From Cinnamomum chago (lineage: Eukaryota; Streptophyta; Magnoliopsida; Laurales; Lauraceae), in assembly GCA_038049695.1 (NCBI GenBank), contig CP142451.1, forward strand, positions 128,236,001 to 128,300,000: DNA of 64,000 nt, given 5' to 3'. Under the pieces are notes generated by a model, which did no database searches, was not told the origin of the DNA, and saw only the letters and a program-made list of their open reading frames with translations. Of this stretch, positions 26,214 to 38,687 are shown piece after piece (position 1 is the stretch's first letter; every line of letters starts with the position of its first letter). Both the position numbers and the translations under genes were made by a program.

Positions 26214-27639
26214 CTATTAAACAAAGAAGTAGATTATCTATAGTTTCCACTTCCTCCCAGTGCATAAAATATAAATTCTTGTGGAGCTATGCTCCTCAGC
26301 TAAAATATAGATTTCAGAATTGAACATATCCAGAAGATAGACTCTTCTTGTAAGCACTAAAGTGGTTAGTGAAATTCATAGAGGTCAAATCATGCCAAGT
26401 TGCCAACATACTCAGAGGTCAAGGATACTACAATCAGGGGCAAAGTCCATTTCATGGCCATTCCCTTGATGAGCATCAAGATCTATTATCATCACCCTGT
26501 TTTGATTAGCACACAGAAACAAAGCTTAGTCAAAGATGAGAAACCGATGAATTTTTTCAAGTCACACATTGCTAAGCCTCAGCAACTGTAAAGTTCACTA
26601 AGACAACTGATCTACATATAGAGATCATAATTTGATGACCGAGACCATTAATCCAGTGACCCACAATCAGTGAAAGATGCCCACATATCTTCCAACATGG
26701 AAGATACTAGTTAAATATAGTTCTGCCATTTTTTTTTCAGACTTCTGCTCTATTCTTCCCTTAATCAACTGCGGGCCACCATCAGAAGGTTAGGATCTTC
26801 AAACCTTGGAGATTTCCAGGCATCTCCAGCATTCACATTAATAGAGTTGAATTTGGAAATTTTAGTTGAATATGCAATACTAAAATGGACCAAACATCAC
26901 AATTACCACTACTACAATGCAAAAGAAGCACTGACAATCAATCAGTGGAAGCAAATCATAAAAAATTCAATGCAATTCTAGTAGCAAACTCTCAGGCTGT
27001 CATGTTACTGCCTTTTTTCTTTCTTGCCCCCAATACAATCATTATAAACTACGAAGCCAGAAATCTGAATCATTAATATATGCTCCAACACTAAATACAA
27101 ACAGAAAAATGAGCAGAGTTTCCATTCATTTATGAAAATAAATCCTTCATTTGACTGAGATACTTCTCATTCTCAAATGCTATAAAAACAAGGTAAGCAT
27201 TGGATTCTTAGTACTTGTGAAGAAATAAAAACAATATCGAACTTGCACAAACCAAGAGAGAAATTTTACAAGGGAATAGGAGAAGGTGACCTTTCTTGGA
27301 ATTTTTTTTTTTTTAAAGTCATGTAGAGTCGATGACTGCAGTGAATACAGTTGGTAGATGGCTGCCCATTGGAAGAAACTTCAAATTTCCAGCAACCAGA
27401 AACTTAAAATTTCCAGCAACCAAGGGTTAACAGCCTTCATAGTTCCCACCCTAAACCGAACGACGATGCAAGATATATCATCCAAACGGTCTGGTCCCAT
27501 TAATGTACCTTGTGGGGATGGCCTCCAAACGGCATTTTAGTTGGGGTCCTGCAGCCATGGGCGATGTTCTCGGATTCCATTAAATCCCAAACCCTATTTC
27601 GAATGCTCCATTTCCAAGCCTTGTCGTCACTGCTACTGA

Positions 27640-28100
27640 TCTGGGTCATCTCCTCTTCCATTGATTGGCAGGCCTTGGAGTCAAGCCTCTGCCTCTCCGC
27701 CTCAAAACCGACCTCATCGAAGCTCTCTCACCTCCTCCCCCTGCCGCAGTCCAGATCCCAAGAACAATCCCTCTCAAACCCAATCTGAAAAACCTCGCAA
27801 CATCAAGTAGCCCATCTCCATCGCAAACTGACACAACAGACAAGAACCTCGAGATCCCGGACAGGATCACGAAGGTGAGAAAGCTTAGGGATTTGGCAAC
27901 ACGGCGATGGAAGTCAGCGGAGCTGCTGGCGAGGACGGATTTGACGAGGATGCGGAGGAGGCTGCGGGCGAGATAGGGGGCAGAGGTGGCTGGGTTGGGC
28001 TAAGGGGAGGAGAGGAGGAAGAGGGAGGGAGAGGAGGAGAAGAGAGAGAGAGGATTAGGGTTTTGTAGAGGAAAAAGAGGGAGGTGGAGGAGATGGATTG
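27640..28100. other. GC-rich gene-like fragment near a CACTA end
   Basis: A GC-rich island (about 27,640-28,030) in AT-rich surroundings, open on both strands. The plus strand reads GLGVKPLPLRLKTDLIEAL after a gattggcag acceptor-like site and meets an aaggtgaga donor-like site at about 27,871. The minus strand reads LARSLLRILVKSVLASSS. A purine-rich run follows to 28,100. Host gene fragments are often found just inside CACTA ends. The true strand and product are unknown. Confidence 0.35.
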
Positions 28101-28379
28101 CCAGATGAGAAGCCAAACGGGGCTATTAGAGGGAAACTTCTTGTGTCACTTTTGTTTGGATTATTTTAAAAATTTTCTTCGCTAGTGTCACTTTAAGAAT
28201 AAAACGAGATATAAATTTGTTTTGTGTGTGTCGCGTTATAGAAAAGTGACACAACAAACCTCCTCCTCGTTTACTCCTCCTCTAAAGTGACACATCAGAC
28301 GATACTGTGTCACTTTATTGTAAAAGCAACACAAAAGCTCATTTTAAAAGCGAGACTAAAAGACCTTTTTTTTGTAGTG

Positions 28380-30307
28380 AACTGACCTGATGTTTATCCT
28401 AATCCTAGACTTAAATGAGTTTATATAAATAATTTTAATAGAACACTGATCAAAGGTCAGATGTGTGTGATCACTATCCTGATGCAAATGTGGGCATCAG
28501 GATAGTATAGGCTTTAGAAACCACTGGCCACTGGGTCAAAGGCTCCAACCCCAAAGTCATCTCATCTAAGCATAGTTATAATATTTGGAGTTTTTTATAT
28601 TATTCCTATCAACAAAATGTTATAATACATACCATTAGAGAACCAGATCAATAGTGTAAGCTTGTAAGATGTTTTATCCAAGGATAAATACAATGTGAGT
28701 AGTATTATAATGCTATGTTTTATCCAAGGATAGATACAATGCTAGAGATTTGCGAAAAATGATTTCATATCGAAAAATGGAAACCATTGTGCTGTTGTGT
28801 GACTTCTATGATAAGAAACTGATTTTTTGGTTTTGCCATTTATGTAGGTGTCATTGGTTGCATAGAGGGATTATAGGGTCCACTACAAAGTAGCAAAAAA
28901 CATTCTTTTAAACAATGGCATGCTTAATGGTTTAAATTTCAGCCCTTGGTCTGTCTCTTCTTCTTCTACTGCAAGATGTTTTCTGCTCACTTCATCCCCT
29001 GTTTGTGGTGGTGTTTCTTTCTTGTAAAGTGACTTATACTGTGTTATTAGAAGTAGAATGAAATATTGTCTGGGCAGTTAACCATTGAAGAGATGGTTCA
29101 AATGCTTGCCCATTTCAAAGAATCTGTTGAAAAAAAGTGAGCTTTCTTACGGGAAAATACTTTCATTAGATGTGTGTATTCCATGAATGATAAATGATTA
29201 TAGTTTGCAAAGTCCAAAGAGCAATCATGCATTTGGTTTCTTATGTAGCAACCAACAAAGAGAAAGTGATGAGCAAGGGTGAAAAGTGTGGCTCCCATAA
29301 CAAATTTGAAACCTCCACCTTCAGAGAAAGTGATGAGCAAGAGAGTGCATGGTAACAATGGGTCTGGAAAAGGCTAAAAGCTCCTATAACTGCAACTTCC
29401 TACTATGTTGCCTCTCCACAAGTTGCTACGAACAGCTTTAGTCAAGAATGCCTTGGTGGTGAAGGCTCCCTTGGCATGAGTTGCACATGAATTGATGATT
29501 GAACATAGGGAAGCATGGAGTACCCTGGGAATTCTACAGGGTAAAGGAAAATCTTTTTCACTTAAGAAGTCTCAAACATGTGTTTTTCAAATTTTTTTGG
29601 GGTGTTTCCTCATCCACCCTTGCACTTGTGAGCATTCTCAATGTTCTTTTTCTGTTTTTTTGTAGTGGCATCGCATGCAAGCACTACACCAAAAATAAAA
29701 AACAGAGATTCAAGGCCTGTTACTTATACTTATACTTGTTCTTAGGACCTGTTTGTTTGCATATAATAGGTTTGTATGCATGTCAGTTGTTTTTGGTGAT
29801 CAGGTGGAGCCTAGACATGGAGTTCCAAGGTTGATGGATGAGGCCAAGGCTGTCGGATGATAACAACTTAAATTTATTTTGTTTTGGTATTCAACTCTCT
29901 CTCTCTCTCTAAGCATACACTGCATGGATTTTTTTGCAGGGAGTTAAACTTCTTGTTTCCTCAGTCCGCAACTAAAGTTTTGCCATACTTTGTCTTGAAA
30001 TTCTTATAGGACTTGTAAGTGCTTTTAAATTATCTATTTAATGGACTACATCTTTACTTTTTCCACTCCTATGAAATGAGGCTGACTTTTTCCTTTTTTT
30101 TCTATATTACTGATACTGGTTGCAGGAGCGCTTCCATGGTCTTGATTGTTTCCTTGCAGGTGAGTTCAATAAATGAATTTTAACTCTTTTTCCTTGCATG
30201 TATTTTAATATCATATAACTGGTTTTTTTTTTTTTTTTGGGATATGTTGTAGTGTCTTGCTTTTGCCCTTCTAGTAGATGTTTATATTGTGAATCCTAAA
30301 TGCTTAG
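28380..30307. other. Interior of the outer CACTA, no gene seen
   Basis: AT-rich DNA between the inner CACTA and the solo LTR. A t-rich tgtagtg at about 29,660 resembles an isolated CACTA end. No domain-bearing open frame. Confidence 0.45.
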
Positions 30308-33179
30308 TGTAACACACCAACCCACCTTAATTCCGATTTAGAGTTAATTAATTTAGATTAGTAGCTTGATGGATGTTTTGAATGTAATTGGGCTTGATTA
30401 GGTAGAATTAGTTGGGTTTGACCATGGACTAGGTAGACTATGACTTTTGGAGTGTTTTAGGCTTTTGTGTGTGTATTTAGAATTTTATGGATTTTTAGCG
30501 CATTGCATAAGGCATAGCATGGGCTTTGATTTTCATGTTTTGACCCAATGGATTCGGATCCATCTTGACCCATTTCCAACCCATTTTTCTAGCCCAAGCC
30601 CCATTTTTGAAAATTCTGCAACTTAGTGGCACTTGCATGCAGCTGCAGGGAAATTTTTCATATGAAACACCCATCCAGCCATTCTTCTCCTCTTCCTTCA
30701 TTTCCAGCAACTGAAATTCCATCTCCCTCTTCACTTCTGCTCCAAATGTTCTCAAGATAAGACTCTAGGGACCTTGCATGTGAGATTGAGAGTTCTACTT
30801 GCATCTTCCTTCTTGTCTACAACAAGGGTTTTAACTCCCAAGTCAAGAACAACTTTATTGTTTTCATTTCTCAACACTTTTGGTAAGATCCTTGATTCAA
30901 AACTCATGTCTCCTTGTTCAAATCCGAATTTGGAAGGCTATGTTGGTGTTGCATGTAGATTTCAAACCCATTCTTTTCATTTACCATTGTAGGACTTCAT
31001 CTTCTTCATTTCATTTGGGGGTTTTTCTTTTGGAGAGCTTGCTTGGGATATAGAGCTTGGATTTGTGATTTTTAGCTTCAAACACCTTAAGGCAAGTTAA
31101 ATTTATATAAATGTATGCATGTATCCCTATTTGATTCTTTGAATATGATCAATCATGTTAGATACCCATTCCTTTGCTCAAAAATGGATTTTTGTTTATG
31201 TTTTGGATATAAGAAATTGATTGTTTCTCTTGTTGATTCAATGTTGAATGTAAATTGGACAATTCTTGAGTTTTGTGAGCACTTTGGTGGATAATTTTCG
31301 TCCAAATTATGTCTTGAAAATATGGTTTTTGGTTTAGAAGATAGAACACAGAAAACAGGGCATTTTCTGAGCTCAAAAGTGTGTACAGTGACCTTCTCGC
31401 TCGAGCCAAGCCTTTGGTCGCTCGAACGGACCAGTTTCTGCCTAGAAAATGCGTCACAGAACCTTATTCGCTCGAGCGGATGGGCCCATTGTGCCCAACA
31501 GTGCGAACTTCGAATGGCCATAACTTTTTAACCGTATGTCCGTTTTTGGAGTTCCACATACCGTTGGAAAGCTCTTGAAGTGTAGAATTCAATGGTCCAT
31601 ATATATAATTGATTTGAAATTCAGAGAATAAGTGGATATTGGATTTTAGTAAAAACTATGGCTTTCGGATGGTACCGCGAGCCAAGCGTTGAACCGTAGT
31701 ATGTTTAGATTAATTGGCCTGATAGTTGGACCTTAAGGATATATACCTTGAACATCTTATCATGACCAATGGACTTGTATATTATGTGGATGCGGTTTGA
31801 GCAACCGTGCACCCACAAGGAACCTCGTGTTTTTCGAAATTGAGATCCGAACCAAATGTGTTATACTAAGGGATTCGGTGCCCAAATTATGTAACGCCAA
31901 AGGTTCTTTTGTACACCACTAACACTGAAATCCTTAGTACTACACTGAGTTGGACGGTGAAGACCCCGAGAGTTCCCAAGACCGTAGGATTGGCTTGTTT
32001 CATATCTTGATTCTGTTTATGATTTATGATCATGCATTGCATTCCGTTTCTAGTACTCTCGTATGACCTGATCATACTTCTGTCTAGTTATGTATATCTT
32101 TCTTATGTACTTGTTTTTATATTATATATGTTTCCGCTTTTGATCCGTTACATCTTGATAAGTTCTAAATTATGATATGATCTGTTCTGTATATGTTCTG
32201 TTAATATGTGCTTTTATTCCGCGAGTCGGCACCACTTGGCTTCGACCCTATCTAAGTCGGACCCGGCTAAGTGTGAGTTTAGTATATATTTCTGGCCCTC
32301 TGCAGATGGGATTATATTCTGAGGGTTGACCGGCACCCTAGGTCCACGATAGAGAATTTTGGGCCCTCTGTCTCCTAGTGGCACCACCCTGTTCTGTTCT
32401 GTTCTGTATTCTGCTCTCACTTTACATACATGTTTACATGGTTAATTTGAGAGAATATAGCTAATGTGGATGTGCTATTTAGTTCTGTTATTGTGTATAC
32501 CTATAAATCTTGATTCGTACGTCTCATGCTTATTCTTGCTCAGATTCGCCTAGTGATCATGCTTTGACCTCATATGATTTATACCTGTTAATTATTCAAT
32601 TGTCTCATGTTATATGATTTATATTTGTTTATCTTGCTTAGCTTAGTCTAATGGTGCTACACTTAGCGTTATAGGTGACTACCTCGATGCCACCAACCCG
32701 GAGATCCACGAGGAGGAGGAATCTCCCCGTCACGTAGCTGAATGGACTTCTGATGATGTCTTCTAGACATCTACTCGTTGAGATTGGACGCAAAAATGAC
32801 CCATAGACCGTGGCTTGGATTGCCACATCTTTTGTTATAGTTTATAAACTTGTTTAGACTATGGCTTGTAAACCTTAACTTAACGTACTTCTTTCTCTTG
32901 CTATCTCTTGAACTTAAACTTGAACCTTTAATCTATGCTCACGAACATTATGCTCTATATCTTGATGTATTTGATGTTGTTGGATTACAATTTGATATCT
33001 ATTTGATAGAAATTACACAGGTGGAAATACAGGTGAATAGAAAGTTTGAAACCTCACACGTGAAATCCTGTGGGTGAATTCCGTTCGTGGGGACAAGAGT
33101 CAATTTGTTTGACTCGAATCCCCATGCGGGCGTTTGTCGCGCCTCGAGATGGGTGCACTCTCGAGCTCGGGGCGTGACA
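30308..33179 (+). mobile_element. Solo LTR, 2.87 kb, chromovirus-like (gypsy)
   Basis: It begins tgtaacacacc and ends gcgtgaca, and is flanked by the 5-bp target duplication cttag (30,303-30,307 and 33,180-33,184). No internal region lies beside it, so it is a solo LTR left by recombination. Length, termini and the internal ggccataactttttaacc recall Tekay/Del-type LTRs; the family is inferred. A cluster of tcgctcgag-type motifs lies at 31,396-31,480. The last ~480 bp recur inside the annexin pseudogene. Confidence 0.85.
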
Positions 33180-34480
33180 CTTAGATTTTTTTTTGTCAAT
33201 GTAGTTTTTGATTGGTCTGCAAGTTGAGTGCTTCCATCATAGATAATTTTTGTGAGTGTTTTACTTTTTGAAGAAATGAGTTACTAAAAGGGGCGTTTGG
33301 CAATCCATGTTGTAATATTAATTTCTCTTGTTCCTTAGTGTGCTTTTTAAGTGGTTAACTTGGACAGCAAAAACCTCTCTCTGTTCAACTTTTATTAGTT
33401 ATCTTGCTTCCATTCTACTTCAAATACTAACTAGTCAACTAGCACTTTTTAATGTGTTAAAGAACAAAAAGATCCTTGCTAACATAAGAAGCTACAAATT
33501 AATCATTAAGAATCTCCTAAAAACTGGACTTTCCTGGCTATGAGATTGTAGACTTCATGGAATGCACATAATCCATTGTAATGTTTGATTGATCTATGTG
33601 TTGAATTGGGAGAGGTTTGTCAAAAGAGTAGTGTTTGATTTTCATAACTGGTGTATTGTTGTGTTGGTGATTGTGTTTTTTTTAATCTGCAGTGGTGAAT
33701 TGGTGTTGTGCACGAGGTGTTTTTAATTATCCAGACTAAGGTATTACCTTAAATGAATGGGTTATCAGGGATGTTTTGTTTTTTTGTGGTCATTGAAAGT
33801 TGTTATGGTTTGATGTTGCAGGCTACTGTGTAGTTGCAGTTGAGTCACTGCCACTGTCACTGCCAAGGGATAGGAGTCATTCCAGGTACATGTATATATT
33901 TATCATTTGTACGTATTGCAGATTTATCAACTTATCCAATATTGTTATTTTTATTTTATTTTTTTGTACTTAAGTTGATTTGTAGAAGCTAGGTTTACTT
34001 GGAGGTGTCTGAAGAGCATAAGTTTACTTCATTGTATAGAATGTAGTATGATTGTGGTGTTTGTTGTGTTCTTTTATTTTCTATGAGATGGATATGATTC
34101 ACTTATATAAGTAGCTGATGTAGTGGGCCATCACGTTCATGAATACTCCATATAAATCACTTTCTTTTGGTTTTTTTGTTTATATATAGTTCCAACTTTT
34201 TGTACATCCCATGGAAGACAATGTAGATACTATATATATATATAGAGACACACACACACACAAAATTTCCATAGAGATTTGTCTAGTCAAGCATTATGTT
34301 AATTATTAATTAGTTATATATATATATATGATCACTTTGTATATATAGTGCAAAGTTTTATTGGTGTACAGTGTACTGCAATGGTACTGCAGGTTTATTT
34401 TATGGTACTGCAGGTTTTATAGGTACTGCAGCAATGCAAATTCTTTTGATAAAAAAAAATACATATATAATATTAAATCG
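33180..34480. other. Interior of the outer CACTA, no gene seen
   Basis: AT-rich stretch after the solo LTR with short AT and CA microsatellites near 34,230-34,330. No supported coding sequence. Confidence 0.45.
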
Positions 34481-35024
34481 GTTACAGAACAAACGATATA
34501 ATACAATCCCAAAAAACCGATATAACAAAGCCCTTTATAACCGATATTATAAATAATTTTTATATCGGTTTCACTCTTTTTTATATCGGTTTTACAGTAA
34601 TGTATGCTATAATTTCAGTTTCAAAACACATCAATTCTCCGAAAACCGATATTATAAATAATTTTTATATCGGTTTCACTCTTTTTTATATTGGTTTTAC
34701 AGTAATGTATGCTATAATTTCAATTTCAAAACACATCAGTTCTCCGAAAACCGATATTATAAATATTTTTTATATCGATTTCACTTTTTTTATATTGGTT
34801 TTACAGTAATATGTGTTATAATTTCAGGTTCAAAAGACATCAGTTGTCCAAAAACCGATATGAAATAATACACATATTATATCGGTTATAGTTGTTTAAT
34901 ATATCGGGGGTACTTATATCGGTTTGAAGTTTACAAAAAAACCGATATAATAGGTCTTTTATATCGGTTTTTCTATTATATCGGTTTTTAGCCGATATAA
35001 AAACCCTTTTTTCTAGTAGTGCGT

Positions 35025-36058
35025 GTTACTTGTATTGTTCTATGGACCTTCCTGCTAGCATTAGTTGAAGAATCGAAACCCACGCCGTGTTAAATCTGAC
35101 TTTGCTTGAATTTGTTCTAGTGGAACTAAAATTATCGCTAATACTTTCTAATCTGGTTTGTGTCAAATGTAGAGTTATTCTCTATGGTTGTTTAATCTCT
35201 AAGGTGTAAAATTGTTCTTCATGGTTGGTTATGTGGGTTTCATATAAAGTTCGAATATACTTGTCATGGTTATCAACTCTGTGTTAGTGCGATTTTATGC
35301 TTGGTTATTAGGGTTATGTTTGCTTAATTTCTGTTGGATGGTTAGGGCTAGAATTGTGTTGACATTTGTTGACAAAAGACTAATGCTTTTATTGTTAATG
35401 TTGTCAAATCTTATGGGATTATTTGATTTTCTTTGTGGTATTTGTTGTTTTATGTGCAATTTCAAGCATGGCTAAGGTTTTTCCATGTTTCTTTGGTGAT
35501 GGAATCTCTTTTGTAACTTATAAGCATCAGTAAGATTACAATTTTGTAACATGCTCATTCTTTTTTTTAATTATTATTATCATTTCAATTTGAGAGACTT
35601 GAACAATCATGTGAGTTTGTTGGCTTGCTATGTTTTGAAAGAAATAATTATGTTTTCATTTATGATTAATTGATTGGGGTTTCTATTTAAATGCAATATA
35701 TTTTCTTTTGCTATTGCTAATGTGAAAATTTTTTAAGCAGAAGTTTAGCCCCACCCAAGCATATAGACATTTGTATGTGTATATCAATTTTTTTAAATTC
35801 CATTACATGAAAAAGCGTTTGTTTACAACTGTCCTCGACGGGTTTACAACTGTCCTCTTTCTCTCGACAACACCCTCTTTCTCTCTACTTAAAGATGGTG
35901 TGCAAAGAGAGATGGGGGTGCATTTAGAAGCTCAAGCTTCCTAAAGTAATCTAACATGATTTAATGGGTTGAAATTTAATTGTGATTTAAGTTAATCTAA
36001 TATAATTTAATATGTTGTGAAATTCCATAGAATTATTGAGAAACCATTGAAATAATTG
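35025..36058. other. AT-rich intergenic DNA
   Basis: No gene recognised. Open frames are short and leucine- or isoleucine-rich, as expected of AT-rich noncoding sequence. Confidence 0.5.
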
Positions 36059-37047
36059 TGTTAGGTTTTTTAGTATTGGCTAATTCATGGGTATGACAAA
36101 ACTCTAGGTCCATTTAGTTGTAATTTTTATTTTTAGAAAAGGTCTATGATTCTACTCTAAAGATAGAAGCTTGAAAAGATTAGGAGTTAGAAGACTGAAA
36201 GAATTAGAAGATTAGAAGACTGGAAGGACTAATAGAAGAAAGTCTTGCAGAATTAGAAGTGAAAAATCAGATAAAATTAGAAGTATGCTAAGGGGTAAAA
36301 AGTCTAATAGAATTGGAAGGGGGAAGTTTGGAAAGAAACAGTATGCTGAATTTCAGGATCATCCAAAATTGGGTCCGCTCGAGCGGATGTAGTTAGAAAA
36401 CGCCAGATCCCAGATAGAATGTTGATCGCTCAAGATAGTGGTTCCATCTGTTCGAGCAGACTAGGCGGCTGTGTCTTACAAAAATTAGAAATCTATTTCT
36501 AATTGAGTCAAAACTACTTATTTTAGTCTTAATCATCTTAGGCAACCTTAAACACGTCGTAAAGGCTATTTAAAGGACTCATGGGCTAATATATATATCG
36601 GAAGACCTTACCACTCACAGTTCTGAGTTAAAGTTTAATTAAAGAGTTGTGCCAAAGACTGTTACTAGAGAACAACTTCTTCTACTTCCCTTATTGAAGA
36701 CCATCTTCTTTCGTAGAAGATTTGAGGAATCAAATGCGGAATTGAGTCTATTGCAATCAATGATGTGAAGTCGTTGAAACTTGAAGCGACACAAGATGTA
36801 ACTGCAGTCTTTAGGTAGGAAATATCTGGGAAGGAATCTGTGGGTTCTTGTAATTGCAAGATTCATAGTACTTGTTTGTTGATCCAGTTCGAATCCTAAT
36901 TTTTCACCCAGTTAGGGTTCTCCATGCTAAATTTGATGTCCTTGTGGTGTGTGCTTGTGAGTTTATTTTCCGCTGCATATTTTATTTAGCTTGCACACAG
37001 TTGGGCTGAGGAGTTAACTAATCTAGAGATCTGTACCCGATCCATCA
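36059..37047 (+). mobile_element. Solo LTR A, copia-like, 989 bp
   Basis: It starts tgttaggt and ends gatccatca, flanked by the 5-bp target duplication aattg (36,054-36,058 and 37,048-37,052). Towards the end it has cctaatttttcacccag and a ccgctgcatatttt segment, in the style of copia LTR ends. No internal region. Its first part (ggctaattcatggg...acaaaactct) is shared with solo LTR B, so the two are related. Confidence 0.82.
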
Positions 37048-37323
37048 AATTGTCTATGGACCTAAAACTAATATTGAATTTAATGTATAAAAGAGGCAAA
37101 GAAGCAAGATAAAATGTTTGTTTTGCAAAATAAAGATTGAATCAATTAAGCTCTTAAAGATTTGGGGATATGCTTCCAATAGTAGTAATTAAAAAGACAT
37201 AACCAAAATGCCATATTCATATCTATGTGATATAAAGCATCATTTGCCACCTCAAACAATTTAAGATTAATGGTTGTGGTCATCAATCAGTGAGGCCCAC
37301 CTTTTAGGAAACATCATACATCA

Positions 37324-38201
37324 TGTTAGTATTTTTATGCTGGCTAATTCATGGGTTGGACAAAACTCTGGGTCTATTGAGTTGTATTTTCTAATTTATT
37401 TTAGAAATGACTGTGGTTGTCTAACCGGAAGAGTTGAAGTGAAGAAAAGAAGAAAAAAAGGGAAGATTGGGCGAAACCACCGAGGACTGATTGATCGGAG
37501 CCTCACCGATCGATCGGATGGCTGAAGCATCCTAGTTATTTTTGGTGGTCCAATCGATCGGATGCACTGTGCAATTGATCGGATGGCGTAGGAAAAACGG
37601 GAAAGAGTCCAAATCTACTACAAATTTATTTCCTTTTGAGACTTTGTTTCCTACTTTGAGTCTTATTAGTGTTCTAACATTAAGGCATGAATTTGGGGCT
37701 ATAAATAGGATATTACTCTCAACCCTAAAATACACATCAATGAATTCTTCATTGATTTGAGGTGAGAAAACCCTTGAGAGATTCTTTAATTCTCTAGAGC
37801 TATTGAGAGGTTGTGCTGAAGATCTTTTCTAGAAGGTTATTATTGTTTCTACTCTCTTGTAGAAGATTGTTAATCTTGGTCGACAAGGTGCGATGAGATC
37901 AAGGAGAACGGTGCAAAGCAAGGAAGTCGTGGCAACGGAAGTTGTGCAAGAACAACTATAGTCTTTAGGTTGAGGTACTGACTAAGGTAAAGGAACTTTG
38001 AGTATATCGTATAACTGTTCGTGATTTCTTGATTTGTGGACCGTGGTTTTTCTCCCTGGAAAGAGTTTCTACATTGTATATTGTGTCCGCCTTCTTGTGG
38101 GGTGTGATTAGTAGATTGCTAGTTCTTTCTTATTTATTTGGTTACGTCCGCTACATTGGTTAATTAGAACTAGTATCCATTCTCATAACTCAGAATTTTC
38201 A
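37324..38201 (+). mobile_element. Solo LTR B, related to LTR A, 878 bp
   Basis: It starts tgttagta and ends gaattttca, flanked by the 5-bp target duplication catca (37,319-37,323 and 38,202-38,206). It shares the opening of LTR A but diverges afterwards. It carries four copies of an atcgatcggatg-type motif at 37,491-37,586. Confidence 0.82.
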
Positions 38202-38206
38202 CATCA

Positions 38207-38687
38207 AATATAAGATACTATTTTTATAAAATGCAAAATAAAGAAAGAAATACCTTATGCAAATTGGTTACAGAGTTCTGCCTCGTTCGCAAATGGACTA
38301 ATGGCAATTGCATTAGGGATTTTTTTGGTAAAAAAGCCTTTGAGATAAAAATAGGCAAGAAGGTGGAAGGCTACTTGCCATGTAAAAAGGGACTATGAGT
38401 TGTCCACTTTGAATTGCTTATTTTTGTATGAGAGGAAAAGACATCACTATCCCTCGGCTTTTTGGTTAATCTATACTTTTTTAGTCTTAGAAGTTGAGGA
38501 AGGGCCAAAGGTGAATAAAAATAACAAATGCACATAGAAAATTGAAAATAGCCACCATATCCCACAAGTTTTCAAAAGTTGAGTCGGGGAAATTGACCCC
38601 ACTCGCCCTCCCCTCCCTCCGCCCCTGTTGGTACATGATCAAGATATTGTGAGTTAGGATCATGACCCATGATAAAAACATAAAAAT
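38207..38687. other. Intergenic DNA, no gene seen
   Basis: Short AT-rich stretch between solo LTR B and the foldback element. Nothing recognisable. Confidence 0.5.

Larger units (their letters stand above)
20337..28379. mobile_element. Second CACTA-type transposon, 8.0 kb
   Basis: The left end is cactacaaaaaaaaaatgtc and the right end is ttttttttgtagtg. Both ends carry many copies of gtgtcacttt and its complement (20,360-20,670 and 28,140-28,365), which tie the two ends to one element. A clean 3-bp target duplication is not evident, although ctga occurs close to both borders. No transposase was recognised. The interior holds exon-like pieces and a truncated LINE. Confidence 0.65.
17647..35021. 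mobile_element. CACTA-type transposon complex, 17.4 kb, nested
   Basis: The left end reads cactactaaaaaaagg. The right end, reverse-complemented, reads cactactagaaaaaaggg. A 3-bp direct repeat, cgt, flanks both (17,644-17,646 and 35,022-35,024), the target length known for CACTA elements. Subterminal copies of tatatcggtt in both directions crowd both ends (17,660-17,960 and 34,470-35,010), another CACTA trait. I found no TNP2-like transposase. The interior is taken up by a second CACTA, a solo LTR and a LINE fragment. Without these, about 6 kb remains, so this is a non-autonomous element. A second left-end-like start lies at 17,894. Confidence 0.75.

Noticed and set aside
20334-28382. 3-bp target duplication of the inner CACTA
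   Set aside because: The immediate flanks are tga and aac; ctga occurs near both borders but not at the exact position.
35266-35475. 69-residue open frame with hydrophobic composition
   Set aside because: Isolated in AT-rich DNA, with no motif, no paralogue in the window and no splice context.
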